Part shown: positions 17,254-26,098 of the stretch, in pieces | Numbering within the stretch: position 1 is the first letter of the stretch | Layout: every line of letters starts with the position of its first letter | Made by a program: the position numbers and the translations under genes | The notes under the pieces: model-generated | Databases searched by the model: none | What the model was told of the DNA's origin: nothing | What the model saw: the letters and a program-made list of their open reading frames with translations, nothing else | Origin: a bacterium 1XD21-13 | GTDB taxonomy: Bacteria > Bacillota > Clostridia > Lachnospirales > Lachnospiraceae | DNA: 64,000 bases | Assembly (NCBI GenBank): GCA_009917555.1 | Contig: QZDX01000004.1 | Span: forward strand, 223,039-287,038 | Reading direction: 5' to 3'

Positions 17254-19086
17254 ATGCAGGCTGCACAGCTTTTAGTCCTTGTGTGCGTTGGGCTGGGAAT
17301 GCTTATACTGCTGGGGCTTATTACATTCTTATCCAGCTATTATAACTTGGATGGAATCAAAGCTAAAACAGTAGGAGACGGGCAGTATGGGACAGCCCGC
17401 TTTGCTACGGATGCGGAGGTCAAAAAGATTTATGTTCATGTTCCGTATGAGCCGAAACTTTGGCGTCAGGGAAAGAACCTTCCGGAAACACAGGGAATCA
17501 TAGTGGGAGGAAGGTTTTCTCGTAATGGTGTTACAGCTTTAATAGATTCCGGTGACATTCATCTATTAATGATTGGGGCGGCAGGTGTAGGAAAGACCGC
17601 CAACTTTCTCTATCCCTGTATTGAATATGCCTGTGCCAGCGGTATGAGCTTCCTTTGTACGGATACCAAGGGAGATCTGTTTCGAAACTATGCCAGGATT
17701 GCGGAGAAATATTATGGCTATCAAATCTCTATTCTGGATCTCCGCAACCCAACATGCTCCGATGGAGACAACATTCTAAGCATGATCAATAAATATATGG
17801 ATTTATGGATGGAGGAACCGGAAAACCTGACTTACAAGGCTAAAGCAGAAAAGTATGCGAAGATTACAGCAAAAACCATTATCTGCTCCGGAGCAGATTC
17901 CTCAAGCTACGGTCAGAATGCATTTTTTTATGATGCAGCCGAAGGTCTTTTAACCAGTGTGATTCTCTTGATAGCTGAATATTGTCCCAAGGAACAGCGT
18001 CACATTGTCAGTGTGTTTAAATTAATACAGGATCTTCTGGCCCCGTCTCCGGTAAAGGGAAAAAATCAATTCCAGCTTTTGATGCAGAAGCTTCCTCCGA
18101 ACCACAAGGCCAGATGGTTTGCCGGAGCAGCACTAAATACGGCGGACCAGGCCATGGCATCCGTACTCTCCACCACCATGTCACGCCTAAACGCATTTTT
18201 GGATTCGGAAATGGAACAGATTCTGTGCTTTGATGGTTCTATGGATACGGAAACCTTCTGCAATTCCAAATCTGCCATCTTTATCGTTCTACCGGAGGAG
18301 GATAGTACCAAGTACTTTATGGTCAGCTTATTCCTGCAGCAGATCTATCGGGAAATGCTGTCCATTGCGGATGAGCATGGCGGGAAGCTGCCGAACCAAG
18401 TCGTAATTTTTGGAGATGAGATTGGAACCATACCGAAGATCGAATCTCTGGAAATGCTGTTTTCCGCAGGTCGATCCAGGCGAATCAGTATGGTTCCCAT
18501 TATACAGTCCTTTGCCCAGCTGCAAAAAAACTATGGGAAAGAGGGAAGCGAGATCATCATTGATAATTGTCAGGATATCCTGTTCGGAGGTTTTGCACCA
18601 AACTCGGAAAGCGCGGAGATTTTGTCAAAGGCTTTGGGAAATAAAACCGTCCTGTCCGGCTCTGTCAGCAAAGGGAAGCGCGATCCAAGCCAAAGCCTGC
18701 AAATGATACAGCGCCCCCTTATGACCGCAGATGAGTTGAAATCCTTGCCAAAAGGACATTTTATATTGGCAAAGACAGGCTGTCATCCTATGCGGACTGA
18801 GCTCCGATTATTTTTTAAATGGGGAATCGAGTTTGAGGAGGAATATAAAGCAGAGCAGCATGCTATAAGAGTAGTGTCCTATGCAGATAGAATAACATTA
18901 GAACAGGAGATTCTTAGCCGACAGATGGGAGAAAATATCCTCTTTTCAGAGGAATGGGAACCACCGCAGGAGCCGCCAGCAAGCGGAGGCATTGGGCAGG
19001 GGCAGGTAATGGAAGAACGTAAAAAGGCTTCTGAGATTTTGCAGCGCCATAGAGCCGGATACCGGCCGCCGCTGCGGACGGACTAG
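17254..19086 (+). CDS. VirD4/TraG-type coupling ATPase
   Basis: The coupling protein hands the relaxase-DNA complex to the transfer channel. An N-terminal hydrophobic helix (residues 3-28) anchors it; Walker A is GAAGVGKTANF near residue 108 and Walker B VVIFGDEIGTIP near residue 383, with QSFAQLQKNYG after it, all typical of TraG/VirD4. ATG 17254 has GGAGGGAGG six bases upstream and is preferred over the TTG at 17233. It is followed by a short HTH gene. Confidence 0.9.
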   Translation: MQAAQLLVLVCVGLGMLILLGLITFLSSYYNLDGIKAKTVGDGQYGTARFATDAEVKKIYVHVPYEPKLWRQGKNLPETQGIIVGGRFSRNGVTALIDSGDIHLLMIGAAGVGKTANFLYPCIEYACASGMSFLCTDTKGDLFRNYARIAEKYYGYQISILDLRNPTCSDGDNILSMINKYMDLWMEEPENLTYKAKAEKYAKITAKTIICSGADSSSYGQNAFFYDAAEGLLTSVILLIAEYCPKEQRHIVSVFKLIQDLLAPSPVKGKNQFQLLMQKLPPNHKARWFAGAALNTADQAMASVLSTTMSRLNAFLDSEMEQILCFDGSMDTETFCNSKSAIFIVLPEEDSTKYFMVSLFLQQIYREMLSIADEHGGKLPNQVVIFGDEIGTIPKIESLEMLFSAGRSRRISMVPIIQSFAQLQKNYGKEGSEIIIDNCQDILFGGFAPNSESAEILSKALGNKTVLSGSVSKGKRDPSQSLQMIQRPLMTADELKSLPKGHFILAKTGCHPMRTELRLFFKWGIEFEEEYKAEQHAIRVVSYADRITLEQEILSRQMGENILFSEEWEPPQEPPASGGIGQGQVMEERKKASEILQRHRAGYRPPLRTD

Positions 19087-19098
19087 GAAGGAGGTGCA

Positions 19099-19353
19099 AT
19101 GGGATACTTTAAAGCCATTTATACTTCTGATTTGCCTCATAGAGCCATAGCAGTATATATGTATCTCTATGATCGGGCAGACAAGGAAGGAAAGTGCTGG
19201 CCAGCCATACCAACCATAGCCAGAGAGCTTGGCATATCGCGCAGTACTGTAAAAAGGGCACTGGATGATTTGATAAAAGCCGGATATCTGAAAAAGGAAT
19301 TCCGCTATCGGGAGAATGGCAGCCATACATCAAATCTTTATATTCTTTTTTAG
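19099..19353 (+). CDS. Winged-helix (replication-initiator-like) DNA-binding protein
   Basis: An 84-residue protein with PTIARELGISRSTVKRALDDL as the recognition helix-turn-helix and GYLKKEFRYRENG as the wing. It matches the small helix-turn-helix proteins related to the N-terminal domain of plasmid initiators found at the end of transfer operons. AAGGAGG precedes the start by five bases. It may regulate the operon or mark an origin; no partner is visible. Confidence 0.7.
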   Translation: MGYFKAIYTSDLPHRAIAVYMYLYDRADKEGKCWPAIPTIARELGISRSTVKRALDDLIKAGYLKKEFRYRENGSHTSNLYILF

Positions 19354-19383
19354 ATCAAAATATTCCGCCAGGGGAGTAGTTTG

Positions 19384-19430
19384 CCTTCCGGGTGGTCCCA
19401 GGAGGGATTCATGGTGGACCACCCAGAAGG
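19384..19430. repeat. Inverted repeat after the winged-helix gene
   Basis: CCTTCCGGGTGGTCC pairs imperfectly with GGACCACCCAGAAGG across a 17-base loop. No T-run follows, so a protein-binding or RNA-structure role is as likely as termination. Confidence 0.55.
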
Positions 19431-19466
19431 AAACACTTTAAGAAAGGATATAGACAGAGAAAGAAA

Positions 19467-19503
19467 AAGGCTATCTTCCAAAGAGCTGGGAAGTAGCCTT
19501 TTA
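19467..19503 (+). terminator. Intrinsic terminator at the end of the ICE1 transfer operon
   Basis: AAGGCTA-t-CTTCC pairs with GGGAAG-TAGCCTT, closing with TTTT. It stands about 115 bp after the last transfer gene. Confidence 0.75.
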
Positions 19504-19511
19504 CAATAAGT

Positions 19512-19558
19512 GGTTAATTTAGGGCCAACTTAGGTTAATTAAACGTCAACATATTTTC
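19512..19558. repeat. Left copy of a degenerate repeat bracketing the lanthipeptide locus
   Basis: The stretch starts GGTTAATTTAGGGCCAAC and contains a second, similar block (TTAATTAAACGTCAAC). It aligns by hand over about 45 bases, roughly three quarters identical, with the stretch at 25913. Paired blocks of this kind resemble the multiple repeats inside IS21-family ends. No transposase gene lies between the copies. Confidence 0.35.
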
Positions 19559-19580
19559 ATCTGGAAAATTTATGATATAA

Positions 19581-19913
19581 TTATCTTGTCACTGAACTGA
19601 TATATAGTTTGATAAAATCCAAAATGAATTGCTGTTGTTTTTCATCCATTGGCTCTAACATAGAAAGAACGTCCATGACAACAGGATTTTGGACAATAGG
19701 CTGTTCGGCAAGAATATCATAGAGCAAATAGTTTAATGTTACATCTAAAACGCCACATAGATGCGCTAAGGTTTTTAATGAAGTTGAATTACGGCCAGTC
19801 TCAATTCGGCTAAACGCACTGACAGATAATCCGCTAAGCTCGGACAGATCTTCCTGGGTTAAAAATTTTGCTTTTCGTGCTTGGCATATTCGTTTACCAA
19901 TTAATGCATCCAT
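19581..19913 (-). CDS. XRE-family transcriptional regulator
   Basis: The first 65 residues form a Cro/C1 helix-turn-helix: KFLTQEDLSELSGLSVSAFSR is split by the turn, then IETGRNSTSLKTL. The C-terminal 40 residues are a short helical tail. AGGAGTGA precedes the ATG. It is transcribed away from the lanthipeptide operon, with a 116-bp shared upstream region, so it may repress both itself and the operon. That control link is inferred from arrangement only. Confidence 0.8.
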   Translation of the reverse strand: MDALIGKRICQARKAKFLTQEDLSELSGLSVSAFSRIETGRNSTSLKTLAHLCGVLDVTLNYLLYDILAEQPIVQNPVVMDVLSMLEPMDEKQQQFILDFIKLYISSVTR

Positions 19914-20029
19914 TTCATTTCACTCCTGAATTTAGTGTATCAATTTAGAATTTGAAAGTGAAATGAATAATATGCTTATGATATTTATAAAAACGCTTAG
20001 TAAACTATTGGAATGGGGATAGGCAAGGA

Positions 20030-20602
20030 GTGAAGATACAAGAAGAAACCATCATGTCTATGGTTTATACATTGGAGCTTTTAAGCTATAAAGGAATGAG
20101 CGTTCGGGGAACGGTGCATCAAAGCCTTATCTGGTTAAAAGAGTGGTACAAACAGCAAGGAGATTGCAGATATCTGGATCTGGCTCTTTTGCAGATTTCC
20201 GCTTTGTGTTGGATGGGACTGGCGCAGGAGGAAGATAGGGCATTATATAATGAGCTTTGTATTTTGGCCGGAACTGACATAGAAAACCTGATAGAGGACT
20301 GTGCCGGTATAGCGAAGCGAGTTAAGGTAAGCAGACCATCTATCCGCAGTCTGATTGGAAAATGGATGCCAAATAAAAAGAACTCTATGACAAAATCAGA
20401 CGTCGTTGAGGATATCATGGAAAAATTAGAAACTCAGAAAGAGGGCCAATATTACTATAACTATGAAAAGAGCTGGCTTAAGAATGTACGGTCAGAGGAG
20501 GCAAAAAAGGATCTGTATAAGCTTGTGATTAACCAGGAGGAAAGTTTTCTTTTGGATTTGAAACAATTTCGCATTTATACATTTGAAGTGAAACACGGTT
20601 GA
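20030..20602 (+). CDS. Unrecognised 190-residue protein at the head of the lanthipeptide operon
   Basis: The protein is helical and soluble with no motif I recognise. GTG 20030 overlaps its AAGGAG site, so translation may instead begin at ATG 20054 (MSMVYTLELL). It stands 31 bp before the response regulator and runs in the same direction. Its place between a divergent repressor and a two-component system suggests a regulatory or immunity role, which is only a guess. Confidence 0.5.
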   Translation: MKIQEETIMSMVYTLELLSYKGMSVRGTVHQSLIWLKEWYKQQGDCRYLDLALLQISALCWMGLAQEEDRALYNELCILAGTDIENLIEDCAGIAKRVKVSRPSIRSLIGKWMPNKKNSMTKSDVVEDIMEKLETQKEGQYYYNYEKSWLKNVRSEEAKKDLYKLVINQEESFLLDLKQFRIYTFEVKHG

Positions 20603-20633
20603 ATGCAAGAATACGAAAGAGTGGGATGTACGG

Positions 20634-21347
20634 ATGATAAGAATTGCAGTCCTGGATGATGATCCGATGTATATTGAGCGCATCCGACAGATTACAGAGA
20701 CATGTATGCGTCAGCTCGAAATGAGATATGAGATTCATGATTATGAAACCGGGCAGAGTGTACTGGATGATTTGAAAAAGGAAATCTATTATGACGTGTA
20801 TCTTCTTGATGTTCAGCTTCCGGATATAAACGGACTGGAGGTAGCGAAGCGTATACGACGCAGATGGTCAGATCCTATTGTGATTTACATTACGAATTAT
20901 GTAGATTATGCAGTAGAGGCATATGAATTGAATACCTATCGTTATATTCCAAAGCAATTATTAGAAGAAAAGCTTCCAAAAGCGTATGCTTCCATGGGAA
21001 ATATATTAAGAAAGCAGGAGAAATACAGACGGATGTATGTGGTTGAACGGTATGCGCAGAAGGAAAAGATATTTTACAGAGATATTTACTATTTGAAGAA
21101 GGACAGAAAATATGTAATTTTGGTACATAAAGATGGAAAAACGTCAGTTCGCAAAACGATGACTGAGATTATAGAAGAACTTGGTGAAAATGAATTTTTG
21201 CTGATAGATCGTAGCTATGCGGTGAATATTGAACATGTACAATCTGTTAAAAACTGCCAGGTCTATTTGCAGAATGGAGAGGTGCTTCCGGTAAGTAAAC
21301 CCAGGTGGTCGAAGGTTCGGGATACACTTATGGGCGTTGGGAGATAA
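20634..21347 (+). CDS. AgrA-like LytTR response regulator
   Basis: An N-terminal receiver has the acidic pair LDDDP, the phospho-acceptor Asp in VYLLDVQLPDING (about residue 61) and a Thr/Lys pair further on (YITNY; YIPKQ). The C-terminal part (about 135-237) is a LytTR DNA-binding domain with FYRDIYYLKKDRKY and FLLIDRSYAVNIEHV. With the next gene it forms a peptide-sensing pair of the Agr type, expected to switch on the lanthipeptide operon when the signal is sensed. Confidence 0.9.
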   Translation: MIRIAVLDDDPMYIERIRQITETCMRQLEMRYEIHDYETGQSVLDDLKKEIYYDVYLLDVQLPDINGLEVAKRIRRRWSDPIVIYITNYVDYAVEAYELNTYRYIPKQLLEEKLPKAYASMGNILRKQEKYRRMYVVERYAQKEKIFYRDIYYLKKDRKYVILVHKDGKTSVRKTMTEIIEELGENEFLLIDRSYAVNIEHVQSVKNCQVYLQNGEVLPVSKPRWSKVRDTLMGVGR

Positions 21348-21349
21348 AG

Positions 21350-22669
21350 ATGCTGGGGTTGTGTTATGTAGTTATACAGGTTATAGAAATATTAATAGGT
21401 GTCTGGATTGTGCATAGCTTGTACTCCGAATACAGAATATATTCCAAATGGGCGCGAGGAATTTTAGCGGTTAGCTGTGTGATATTGTGGATTATATATA
21501 TAGGAAATGCATGGGATTCATTTATTTCCAATATATTTATATTGTTTTATAGTGTGCTATTTTCGGGATTATATAGCATTTGGTTCAGAGTTGGTTTTTT
21601 AAAAGTATTTCTGGTAGAAATGCTATACCTGATCGACATCTCCTTTCTTAAAATACCTATATTGATTGTGGAAGCAATGTCAGTCAGTGAACCTTTGCAT
21701 AAAGTGAATCGTGGCAGTCGTACTTTAGTAGAAACCATGTGGTGCATGACTTTGGCAATAACAATCATATTAGTGGGAAAGAACAGTAAATTTGTTGAAC
21801 AATATAAGAAGTCGATTCAACTGTTAGTATCTAAATATACAGCATTGATGCTACTGCTGACAGGGATTCAATGGATTTTGTTAAGTTACAACATGTGGCT
21901 AGGAATGCAGGGTTTTCAAACAATTGATTTGATTTTATGTGTTATTTTGATTTTAAGCATTTTCTTATGTCTGCATTATTTGGTGCTTCGGATGGCATAT
22001 CATGAAGTAAAATTGGAAAATGAACGTTTGGATATGTCACAAGAGTTATTACAAAAACAAAACTATGAGCTTCACGAAATGTATGAGAAAAACAGTGCAC
22101 GTATGCATGAATATTCTCACAATCTGGAGTATTTATATTACTGCATTAGGGAAGAAAAGTATTTTGAAGCCGGGAAGTTTCTCCAAAAATACATTGGCGG
22201 ATTAAATGAAGAAAAACGAATCGTATGGACAGGGCTTCCGTTTTTAGATTTCATAATCAATTATAAAAAACAGGCAATGGATAAAAGAGGGATAGTGTTT
22301 CATCTCACATTAGATGTATATGAGTATCCTTTCAAAGAAGCAGAACTGGGTATTTTATTGGGGAATTTATTGGACAATGCAATTGAAGCATGTGAAAAGT
22401 GTGAGCTAGGGAAGAGAGAGATAAAACTGCATATTTGGAATGTTAGATATATGTTTATGCTGAATCTGATAAACAGCAGCTCAAAAAGTCCAGAAGTGAG
22501 AGAGCAGCAGTTTATAACAGATAAAAAAGAAAAAAATGCTCACGGAATGGGGGTGGAACAGGTAAGACGCATAGTAGACAAGTATGGTGGAGACATCAAC
22601 TTTCAATACAGTGGTGAGCATTTTGAAACAAACGTTATTGTGTCAAATATGAAGGAGGAAAACACATGA
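21350..22669 (+). CDS. AgrC-like GHKL sensor histidine kinase
   Basis: The N-terminal 225 residues contain about six hydrophobic helices, the peptide-sensing part. A dimerisation helix carries the phospho-acceptor His in RMHEYSHNLEYL (near 260). The GHKL ATPase domain follows with the N-box LLGNLLDNAIEAC and the G-box HGMGVEQVRRIVDKYGG. ATG 21350, after GGGAGATAA, gives a better start than ATG 21305, which lies inside the regulator gene. Its stop overlaps the precursor start (ATGA). The ligand could be the processed lanthipeptide itself, as in nisin-type autoinduction, but this is not shown. Confidence 0.9.
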   Translation: MLGLCYVVIQVIEILIGVWIVHSLYSEYRIYSKWARGILAVSCVILWIIYIGNAWDSFISNIFILFYSVLFSGLYSIWFRVGFLKVFLVEMLYLIDISFLKIPILIVEAMSVSEPLHKVNRGSRTLVETMWCMTLAITIILVGKNSKFVEQYKKSIQLLVSKYTALMLLLTGIQWILLSYNMWLGMQGFQTIDLILCVILILSIFLCLHYLVLRMAYHEVKLENERLDMSQELLQKQNYELHEMYEKNSARMHEYSHNLEYLYYCIREEKYFEAGKFLQKYIGGLNEEKRIVWTGLPFLDFIINYKKQAMDKRGIVFHLTLDVYEYPFKEAELGILLGNLLDNAIEACEKCELGKREIKLHIWNVRYMFMLNLINSSSKSPEVREQQFITDKKEKNAHGMGVEQVRRIVDKYGGDINFQYSGEHFETNVIVSNMKEENT

Positions 22670-22803
22670 ATTCAGAATTAAAGGTAACAGAGAATTTAAT
22701 AATGGAACTTCAGGAAGCAGAACAGGTTGAAGTGGAAGCTGATAGTGGTACTTATTCAGTTACTTATGATTTTGGCGGTATTATGAGCATCATTTGCTGC
22801 TAA
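22666..22803 (+). CDS. lanA: Lanthipeptide precursor, 45 residues, Cys-Cys end
   Basis: GAAGGAGG stands eight bases before the ATG, which overlaps the kinase stop. The acidic N-terminal part (MNSELKVTENLIMELQEAEQ) looks like a LanM leader. The C-terminal part is SGTYSVTYDF-GG-IMSIICC: Ser/Thr residues for dehydration and two adjacent C-terminal cysteines for thioether rings. The usual GG/GA leader end is missing near the acidic part; either cleavage follows EVEAD (19-residue core) or the only Gly-Gly, which would leave IMSIICC. A direct LanM partner downstream makes the call firm. The core does not resemble any lanthipeptide I can name. Confidence 0.85.
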   Translation: MNSELKVTENLIMELQEAEQVEVEADSGTYSVTYDFGGIMSIICC

Positions 22804-22809
22804 ACCCTT

Positions 22810-22836
22810 TGCGGCCTTTGGGCCGCATTTTTTAAT
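22810..22836 (+). terminator. Attenuator-like hairpin between precursor and lanM
   Basis: TGCGGCC-tttg-GGCCGCA followed by TTTTTT. Such partial terminators let the precursor be made in large excess over its modifying enzyme. Confidence 0.85.
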
Positions 22837-22860
22837 TTTGGGATAATAAAGGAAGTACAA

Positions 22861-25779
22861 ATGAGTAATCAACAAGAAGTATGTCAAAACACGGAATATT
22901 GGGAAAAGGTTCTGGGAAAAGAAATATGCGAGGAACTCCTAAAGAATAATATTCCTGAAGAAGACACAAATATTTTTGAAAATGAGCTCATTGTATTGGA
23001 GCAGCTCTGCGAAGAATTATTTCTGGAAGAAAACGGTTGGAGTGAATACACTTTTGATGGAACATTCGGGAACTTTTTTCGTTTTTTTGGAAGGCTTGCA
23101 GCCAACTATGCTCGTAGTACGGAGACAGCTCATATAAATGATTTTGGAAACACTGTTTTATCCAATTTTTACTCTTCCGCAGCATGGATACCAATACGTG
23201 TATTAATTCAAGATATACAGACCCGTAAGGAAAAAGGGCAGCTTCAAGGAAAAAATGATAAAGAGGAATACAAATACTATCAGGAAAAGTTTTTAAATGA
23301 CCGTTCCTATATACGCAATTTATGTATACAATATCCAGAAATGAAGCGTTTGCTGCTCTTGCAGGCGGCTTCCGTCACAGAACAGCTTAAAAGAATTGCA
23401 GTGAAGATAGCTGATGACAGAGAAGTGCTAAACAAACAGTTTTTTCCCCAGCATCCATTTCAAAATATCGAAAAAATAGAATCAAATTTATCAGACAGGC
23501 ACAAAGGCGGACAGACTGTAGCAAAAGTATACTTGGACAATCAAAGGGTTTTCATTTATAAACCCCGTAGTTTGGAAAAGGATAACAGCTTTTTCAAATT
23601 ATACGGGCTATTTTGTGATCAGGGGAATCTGCCGCTTAAGAGAGTTTCGATCTTAGCACGGGACAGCTATAGTTGGGAGGAATTTATAGAACGGAACCCA
23701 TGCAAAAATGAAACAGAGGTAAAGAGGTATTTTGAGAGAATGGGGATCCTGCTCTTTCTATGCTGGCTCATGGATGTAAGTGATATGCATGGCGAGAACA
23801 TTGTTGCGGATGGGGAATATCCCATACCGATTGATCTGGAAACATTGCCGGGATGCCCGGATGGTATGATATATCAGAATGCGGATCAAAAGATACATGA
23901 GGAACTAAAGCATTCGGTGTTAAGCACCGGAATACTGCCGGTTTTGATATGGGGAAAAGCAGGAAAAGGAATTGTGTTAAATGCCCTGAACAAAGGGGAA
24001 GTCGTAAAGACACCCTTTCGCATTCCGGTGATTTGTGATCCGGAAAGCTCAAAGATTCATATAGCACTCCAACAGGGGGAAAAGGTTCTTCCGGACAGTC
24101 TCCCCGTATACCAGGGCAAGACGGCAGATCCCTCCCTTTATGCAGGTGAGATAATAAAGGGATTTGAGCTTGCATATGAATTTTTTCTCCGAGAAAAAGA
24201 ACGGCTTATGACTGATTTTGGGGAGATATTTTCCGGTGAAAGCAGATACCTGGTACGTCATACCCAGCAGTATCATATGTACCTGCAGACCTCCTTTTAT
24301 CCGGAATTTCTGGAAAACGGAGAACGGAGAAAGCTGTTCTTTCACATTCTAGATAAAAATAAAAAGAATAAAGAGCTTTTAAAGCAGGAGAGAGCTGCCT
24401 TATACCAGATGGACATTCCTGTTTTTTACCGAAAGGGAGAATGGAAGAAGTGGGAGAAAAAGGTGGAAACGCTTGGAGAGACAGATTTAAAAAAGCAGCT
24501 TTCCCTTATTGAAGTATCTTTGGGACTTTTAGAGAAACGCAGATTTGTAATCAAAAAAGAAAATGATGCTCATGGAAGCCGGAAGAAAAAAACATTCAGG
24601 GAACGTTCCTCGGAACAGATTCAAAGGATAGCGGATGCAGTATGTGACAGGGCCGTCATAACAGATGAAGATGATATCGGATTTTATGGGCTTCAGGTGG
24701 AGGAATCCGGTAATTTCAGGGTTGGGCCTGCAGGGATCCATTTGTATGAGGGAATCGGCGGCATAGCCGTATTCCTTGCAAGGGTGCTTCGGGATAATCA
24801 TAATCGGACAGACAGATATGAACATGTTTTTGACTTGTGTATACGGAAGCTGTTCCGTTATACGGAGAAAGCAGGCCGGGCGATCCAAGGAATGGAGACA
24901 GAGTATATAGGTGCTTATCTGGGAGAAAGCTCCGTAGTTTTTACATATATTCTGCTCTATGAGATTACAAAAGAAAAAAGCTTCCTTACATGGGCACAGC
25001 GACATGCAGAGCTTGTAGAACAACTGCAGGAGACAGAAACTTCCATGGATTTTCTGTCAGGGCTATCCGGGGCGGTTATGGTCTTTGCAAGGCTTTATGA
25101 AGCGACAGGGAAGAAGCATTATCTGGAGACGGCTGTCCGGATGGGGGAACAGGTGTGGGCAGGATGCAAGGCGTTTGAATCAGGAGCCGGATGGTGCTTA
25201 TTAAAGGGAACAATGCCGCTTGCAGGACTGGCCCATGGGAACAGCGGACTCTTGCTTGCATTTGGATATTTGCTGGAACTGACACAGGGCAAATGTTATG
25301 AGGAAAGAATCGAGAAGCTGCTGCTTTATGAGGATGGTTTGTATGAGAATGGGAACTGGAAGGATCTCAGGCATCCGAATGGAGTGCGGCTCTGCAATAA
25401 CGCATGGTGTCATGGAGCAGCCGGAATACTGATTTCCAGACAGAAGCTCAAACAAGGGAATTTTAGGGGAATGTCCGAGTGGATTGAACGAGATGTAGAA
25501 CGTTGCAAACAGATCTTTTTAGAGGATAGGGAACCGGGAGAGCTTTGCCTGTGTCATGGACTTGCCGGGAATTATCTGGCACTGGGCCAATATCTGCGGA
25601 CAGAGGAAGATCTGGAATTGGAAAAAGAGAGAGAAGCTCTGGGGGAACGGATCTTGAAGCGATTGGAGGACGGAAAATTGTCACTTCGGGAAAGATACAA
25701 TCCGGCATTGATGACAGGGCTTTCAGGAATTGGATTTGCATTGTGCGAGGATAGTGGGGATTTCAAAATCCTGGGATAA
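22861..25779 (+). CDS. lanM: Class II lanthipeptide synthetase LanM
   Basis: LanM dehydrates Ser/Thr in the precursor and closes thioether rings with Cys. Residues about 190-560 form the dehydratase (DUF4135): YKPRSLEKD, then DMHGENIVADGEYPIPIDLE with its nucleotide-binding acidic groups. The C-terminal cyclase (about 620-972) is LanC-like, with zinc ligands in NNAWCHGAAG (near 848) and LCLCHGLAGN (near 897) and the HGNSG and TGLSGIG loops. At 972 residues it is full length and intact. GGAAG precedes ATG 22861. No LanT or immunity genes follow; a terminator does. Confidence 0.95.
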   Translation: MSNQQEVCQNTEYWEKVLGKEICEELLKNNIPEEDTNIFENELIVLEQLCEELFLEENGWSEYTFDGTFGNFFRFFGRLAANYARSTETAHINDFGNTVLSNFYSSAAWIPIRVLIQDIQTRKEKGQLQGKNDKEEYKYYQEKFLNDRSYIRNLCIQYPEMKRLLLLQAASVTEQLKRIAVKIADDREVLNKQFFPQHPFQNIEKIESNLSDRHKGGQTVAKVYLDNQRVFIYKPRSLEKDNSFFKLYGLFCDQGNLPLKRVSILARDSYSWEEFIERNPCKNETEVKRYFERMGILLFLCWLMDVSDMHGENIVADGEYPIPIDLETLPGCPDGMIYQNADQKIHEELKHSVLSTGILPVLIWGKAGKGIVLNALNKGEVVKTPFRIPVICDPESSKIHIALQQGEKVLPDSLPVYQGKTADPSLYAGEIIKGFELAYEFFLREKERLMTDFGEIFSGESRYLVRHTQQYHMYLQTSFYPEFLENGERRKLFFHILDKNKKNKELLKQERAALYQMDIPVFYRKGEWKKWEKKVETLGETDLKKQLSLIEVSLGLLEKRRFVIKKENDAHGSRKKKTFRERSSEQIQRIADAVCDRAVITDEDDIGFYGLQVEESGNFRVGPAGIHLYEGIGGIAVFLARVLRDNHNRTDRYEHVFDLCIRKLFRYTEKAGRAIQGMETEYIGAYLGESSVVFTYILLYEITKEKSFLTWAQRHAELVEQLQETETSMDFLSGLSGAVMVFARLYEATGKKHYLETAVRMGEQVWAGCKAFESGAGWCLLKGTMPLAGLAHGNSGLLLAFGYLLELTQGKCYEERIEKLLLYEDGLYENGNWKDLRHPNGVRLCNNAWCHGAAGILISRQKLKQGNFRGMSEWIERDVERCKQIFLEDREPGELCLCHGLAGNYLALGQYLRTEEDLELEKEREALGERILKRLEDGKLSLRERYNPALMTGLSGIGFALCEDSGDFKILG

Positions 25780-25823
25780 GGTCAATTGAATATAGCAGAT
25801 TTGGAGAAAAAATTTGAGATGAA

Positions 25824-25858
25824 AAAAGCATCCTTTTGAGTAATGAAAGGGTGCTTTT
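25824..25858 (+). terminator. Intrinsic terminator after lanM
   Basis: AAAAGCATCCTTT pairs with AAAGGGTGCTTTT across a nine-base loop and ends in T's. It closes the lanthipeptide operon. Confidence 0.75.
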
Positions 25859-25912
25859 ACTAATTATTTAATGAAAAATTTAGAAATATTACGGACGGTT
25901 TTAGGCTAGACT

Positions 25913-25955
25913 GGTCAATTTAAGGTCAACATTTTCAATTAAGGGTCAATATATT
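25913..25955. repeat. Right copy of the degenerate repeat bracketing the lanthipeptide locus
   Basis: GGTCAATTTAAGGTCAAC followed by TCAATTAAGGGTCAAT. Two internal blocks repeat each other and the whole aligns, in the same direction, with 19512-19558. No other feature is visible in the 25859-26044 gap. Confidence 0.35.
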
Positions 25956-26044
25956 GAAAATTTTTGTGAGTTTGTTATCATGCAGTCATACCCTCAGTGC
26001 ACAAGGGGACAGAAAATTTTGTCTTATGAGAAGGGAGCGTACAA

Positions 26045-26098
26045 ATGAAAAAGAGAAACAAAGAAAAAATGTATGTTCAGAAAAGGGGGGAAGTTTGA
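26045..26098 (+). CDS. Possible 17-residue leader peptide before the RHS gene
   Basis: An ATG at 26045, six bases after GGGAGCG, opens a short basic peptide (MKKRNKEKMYVQKRGEV) whose TGA is directly followed by the RHS ATG. Its last codons contain the RHS ribosome site (AAAAGGGGGG). Translational coupling is possible, but so is chance. Confidence 0.3.
   Translation: MKKRNKEKMYVQKRGEV

Noticed and set aside
20634..22669. Agr quorum-sensing locus with AgrD/AgrB
   Set aside because: The sensor pair is Agr-like, but no AgrB protease is present and the small peptide gene is followed by LanM, so a lanthipeptide locus explains it better.
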